Shown piece after piece: positions 61,146 through 64,000 of a DNA stretch of 64,000 bases. How positions within the stretch are numbered: position 1 is the first letter of the stretch; every line of letters starts with the position of its first letter. Both the position numbers and the translations under genes were made by a program. The notes below the pieces were generated by a model that was not told the origin of the DNA, did not search any database, and saw only the letters and a list, made by a program, of their open reading frames with translations. The stretch is from JABMMZ01 sp964505065 (GTDB taxonomy: Bacteria > Bacteroidota > Bacteroidia > NS11-12g > UBA955), in the NCBI GenBank assembly GCA_964505065.1, contig CAZDGF010000001.1:47139-111138 (forward strand), given 5' to 3'.

Positions 61146-61997
61146 ATGCTTAAAAATTTTCTTAAAAATAATTTCTTAATTGCTAAAATTAGAAACCGCT
61201 TTAACCCTACGGTGCAAATAGCGCAAGTACAATTGGTGCAGCAATACCAAGCGCAAGCAAAGAAAAATGAACTACCAAATATTCAAACTACTGGCTTTAG
61301 GGTATTTTCTCAATTTGAGGAAGATGGGCTATTACTGTATATTTTTTCTGTTATTGGTTTTACACATAAAACCTTTGTAGAAATAGGCAGCGATGATGGC
61401 ATAAACAGCAATTCGGCTAATTTGTATTTCAACCATGGTTTTTATGGTTTATTTATAGATGGCAATGAAAAAGCCATTGCAAGAGGGCAAAAATTTTATG
61501 CCAAATATCCCCACCCTTGGTTTTATAAACCCAAATTTGAATGTGCCAAAGTAACAGCCGAAAACGTAAATGAACTGATAAGTAAAAACGGGCTGAATGG
61601 CGAAATTGGTTTGTTGAGTATAGATATAGACGGCAACGATTATTGGGTTTGGAAAGCCATTGAGGTTGTGCAACCGCAAGTGGTTATTATAGAAACCCAT
61701 GTAGAATTTGGGCTACATAATATTGTTGTACCCTACAATCCTACTTATGTATATCCTGGCAAACACCCTGTTTACCACGGTGCAAGCCCTGTGGCTATGG
61801 TAAATTTAGCTAAAACTAAAAGCTATCGTTTGGTAGCTGCTAATCAATTGGGCTTTAATTTTATTTTTGTAAAAAATGGCTTGGCAGATACGCTTATTCC
61901 AGAGGTATCTGTAGAATCTGTATTGCAACACCCCTCGGTAAAAGAAGGCTGCAAAAAATTTGAACCTATAAAAGATTGGGACTATTTAAAAGGATAA
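61146..61997 (+). CDS. FkbM-like SAM-dependent methyltransferase
   Basis: 283 aa. Nucleotide-like motif FVEIGSDDGINSNSANL is the SAM-binding first loop, GLFIDGNEKAIARG the second acidic segment, and SIDIDGNDYWVW the catalytic-side motif, all in a Rossmann methyltransferase order. Such enzymes O-methylate sugars or polyketides; a glycan substrate is possible. No signal peptide. It is 12 nt before the transporter gene on the same strand. Confidence 0.72.
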   Translation: MLKNFLKNNFLIAKIRNRFNPTVQIAQVQLVQQYQAQAKKNELPNIQTTGFRVFSQFEEDGLLLYIFSVIGFTHKTFVEIGSDDGINSNSANLYFNHGFYGLFIDGNEKAIARGQKFYAKYPHPWFYKPKFECAKVTAENVNELISKNGLNGEIGLLSIDIDGNDYWVWKAIEVVQPQVVIIETHVEFGLHNIVVPYNPTYVYPGKHPVYHGASPVAMVNLAKTKSYRLVAANQLGFNFIFVKNGLADTLIPEVSVESVLQHPSVKEGCKKFEPIKDWDYLKG

Positions 61998-62009
61998 TTA
62001 AACAATAAT

Positions 62010-63836
62010 ATGAACGAACAAAACGACATAAAAACCAATTATGGTGCATTGGGTACTTTAGTAACCGTATTCTTTTTTTGGGGCTTTATAGCCGCAGGCA
62101 ATAGCATTTTTATTCCTTTTTGTAAAAGCTATTTTTCGCTCGACCAGTTTCAGTCGCAGCTCATAGATTTTGCCTTTTATACTGCTTATTATATTGGAGC
62201 ATTGTGCTTATTTATAATTGGTAACAATAGTGGTAAAGACATTGTAGGCAAATGGGGCTATAAAAAAAGTATAGTGTATGGCTTATTGTTTTCTGCCATT
62301 GGTGCAGGGGCTATGATATTGGCTGTAGAAGCCAATGTATATATTGGTATGTTGGTAGGCTTATTTATCGTTGCCTTGGGGTTTTCATTACAACAAACGG
62401 CAGCCAATCCTTTTGCTATATCGCTTGGCAACCCACAAACAGGGGCAAGCAGGGTAAATTTAGGTGGTGGTATCAATTCTTTTGGCACAACTATAGGTCC
62501 TTTAATTGTAGGCTTGGCTTTGTTTGGTGCTGCCAAATCGGTGTCCGATGAGCAAATAAAACTACTTGAACTGAACAAAGTAGTGATACTTTATGCCTGT
62601 GTAGGTATCTTATTTTTAGGCTCGGCAGCATTGTTTTATTTTAGCAAAAAAGTGCCCAGTGGCATAGCCAACGAGCCAATAGAGAAAGCCAACAAAGCAT
62701 TAAGAACTTTGGTAATTATGACAGGTTTATTAATTGTTATGTTTAGCCCAGTATTTGCAAGTTATAATTCTAAAGAGGCTAAAGAAATAGTAGCTATTGA
62801 GAAAAAAATAGAACCTATTGCAGATTATATAAAAGACAAGGAAAATGATATATTAAAATTTAAAAGCGATAAAAGTTTAATTGGGCAAGAAAAAGAATAT
62901 TCAATAATAATGACTCAAAAGAATATTGAACTTTGGAAAATGAAAATTGAAAAGGAGCATAATCAAATAGAAGCCATTAAAAAACCCCTTGAACGCTACC
63001 GTATGTATTGGCTTTTGGGTGCATTGTTGGTAATAGTTGGTGGCTTATTGTTTAGCTATAAAGCAGCACAAAAAAATATAACAGGTTGGGGGGCAATGCA
63101 ATATCCGCAATTGGTATTGGGTATGTTGGCTATATTTACTTATGTGGGTGTAGAGGTAGCCATTGGCAGCAATTTAGGTGAATTACTTAAACTTAAAGAC
63201 TTTGGCGATTTACAATCTTCTGAAATAGCCCCTTATATTTCTATGTATTGGGGTAGCCTTATGATAGGGCGATGGGCAGGGGCTATTAGCGTATTCAATT
63301 TAAAAGGAATGCAAAAAACCTTGGCTATGGTTATAGTGCCTTTAATAGCTTTTGTGGTAATTTTAACCCTTAATGTAATAGCAGGAAAAGATATGAAACC
63401 GCTTTACTATTATATACTATGTGTAGTGGCTCAAATAGTAGCTTTTTATATAAGTAAAGATAAGCCAGTGCGCACCTTATTGGTATTTGGTTTGTTTGGA
63501 TTGGCAGCTATGTTGGTAGGCTTATGCACCACAGGTATGGTGGCTATATATGCCTTTTTAGCAGGGGGCTTGGCTTGTAGTATTATGTGGCCCGCTATTT
63601 TCAATTTGTCTATTGCTGGCTTGGGTAAATACACACAGCAAGGCTCTGCCTTTTTGGTAATGATGATATTGGGAGGCGGCATAATACCTCCCCTGCAAGG
63701 CAAACTTTCGGATATATTGGGGATACACCATTCCTACATAGTTGCAGCATTGTGTTTTGCATATCTTACCTTTTTTGCCATAGCGGTAAAAGGCATTTTG
63801 AAAAAACAAGGATTGGATTATGATGAAGAGAAATAG
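62010..63836 (+). CDS. FHS-family sugar MFS transporter with coiled-coil insertion
   Basis: 608 aa, where FHS sugar permeases have about 420-440. N-terminal half with LGFSLQQTAANPFAISLGNPQTGASR and SFGTTIGPLI, matching the fucose-galactose-glucose:H+ symporter (FucP/GluP) signature. Residues about 250-330 are a charged, mostly helical stretch (KEIVAIEKKIEPIADYIKD) flanked by two extra hydrophobic segments. C-terminal half has SLMIGRWAGA and LSIAGLGKYTQQGSAFLVM. Likely sugar:H+ symporter; substrate not identified. Confidence 0.8.
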   Translation: MNEQNDIKTNYGALGTLVTVFFFWGFIAAGNSIFIPFCKSYFSLDQFQSQLIDFAFYTAYYIGALCLFIIGNNSGKDIVGKWGYKKSIVYGLLFSAIGAGAMILAVEANVYIGMLVGLFIVALGFSLQQTAANPFAISLGNPQTGASRVNLGGGINSFGTTIGPLIVGLALFGAAKSVSDEQIKLLELNKVVILYACVGILFLGSAALFYFSKKVPSGIANEPIEKANKALRTLVIMTGLLIVMFSPVFASYNSKEAKEIVAIEKKIEPIADYIKDKENDILKFKSDKSLIGQEKEYSIIMTQKNIELWKMKIEKEHNQIEAIKKPLERYRMYWLLGALLVIVGGLLFSYKAAQKNITGWGAMQYPQLVLGMLAIFTYVGVEVAIGSNLGELLKLKDFGDLQSSEIAPYISMYWGSLMIGRWAGAISVFNLKGMQKTLAMVIVPLIAFVVILTLNVIAGKDMKPLYYYILCVVAQIVAFYISKDKPVRTLLVFGLFGLAAMLVGLCTTGMVAIYAFLAGGLACSIMWPAIFNLSIAGLGKYTQQGSAFLVMMILGGGIIPPLQGKLSDILGIHHSYIVAALCFAYLTFFAIAVKGILKKQGLDYDEEK

Positions 63837-64000
63837 GGGATTTTTGATTTTGGGATTTTTGAATTTTGATTTTACTGAAGTTGGACGTAACTTAAACATT
63901 GGCAAAATATCTTTTATACTGTTTCGAATATGAATACAATATTTATTTTTTCTGTATATCCGTAATTAATCATATTCCAGTAATATTAGCAATAACAAGC
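63837..64000. other. Non-coding right edge of the window
   Basis: No gene is seen. It contains the 26-bp sequence (63840-63865) that recurs inverted at 3728-3753, then AT-rich sequence. A gene may begin beyond the edge. Confidence 0.4.

Noticed and set aside
1..64000. CRISPR array or phage/IS transposase
   Set aside because: No evenly spaced direct repeats with unique spacers, and no integrase, transposase, Cas or structural phage gene was seen.

Overview
The window is a stretch of low-GC (roughly one-third G+C) bacterial chromosome that can be placed in the Bacteroidota. The reasons are: (i) promoters of the Bacteroidota type, a -7 box TAnnTTTG with an occasional TTG about 19-20 nt upstream, in front of many genes; (ii) almost no Shine-Dalgarno sequences; (iii) families largely confined to this phylum (DUF4837, DUF4294, DUF5683, Omp28-type lipoprotein, BshB1, long Lgt, S1 with extra C-terminal domain). 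HppD implies aerobic growth. No phage, integrase, intact insertion sequence, rRNA operon or CRISPR array was seen; most of the content is ordinary core chromosome.

Layout. 0-8 kb: 5' end of a class II tRNA, holA back to back with a one-domain PD-(D/E)XK protein, rnhA-folC, and an mltD-DUF4837-purN-phospholipase C/S1-P1 operon. 8-14.4 kb: alanine dehydrogenase, then a five-gene surface-glycan operon (GDPD, two nucleotidyltransferase paralogues, GT2, GT-C) and a HEPN/MNT pair. 14.4-26 kb: pyrG, DUF58, small lipoprotein, yqeY, comA-like, TPR, M1 peptidase with a barrel-like tail, ligA. 26-37 kb: miaA, hppD, rpsA, alanine-rich lipoprotein, recG, pyrD, acyl-CoA ligase, orphan MNT. 37-43 kb: ParE-like remnant beside a repeat, then mtaB-lgt-DUF4294-bshB1, and methionine aminotransferase with omega-amidase. 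43-53 kb: second M1-barrel gene leading an operon with a deacetylase, a GNAT and a small membrane protein; DUF2459-type protein, mnmA, glyS. 53-64 kb: Leu/Val/Phe dehydrogenase, Omp28-like lipoprotein, purH, hydrolase, DUF5683-parB-parA-UPF0173, FkbM-like methyltransferase and an FHS-family transporter.

The least explained signals are not classic gene systems. They are (a) two small families of structured intergenic repeats, each present twice (1.6 and 60.9 kb; 37.2 and 52.5 kb), one of which abuts a truncated toxin gene; (b) a cluster of palindromic repeats carried in frame inside the DUF5683 gene; (c) transcripts that should be leaderless or nearly so, with start codons 4-7 nt after the -7 box; (d) a strong Shine-Dalgarno on rpsA in a genome that hardly uses them; (e) two M1 peptidases that appear fused to outer-membrane barrels. 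Several start codons were moved because the -7 box lies on or downstream of the longer start.
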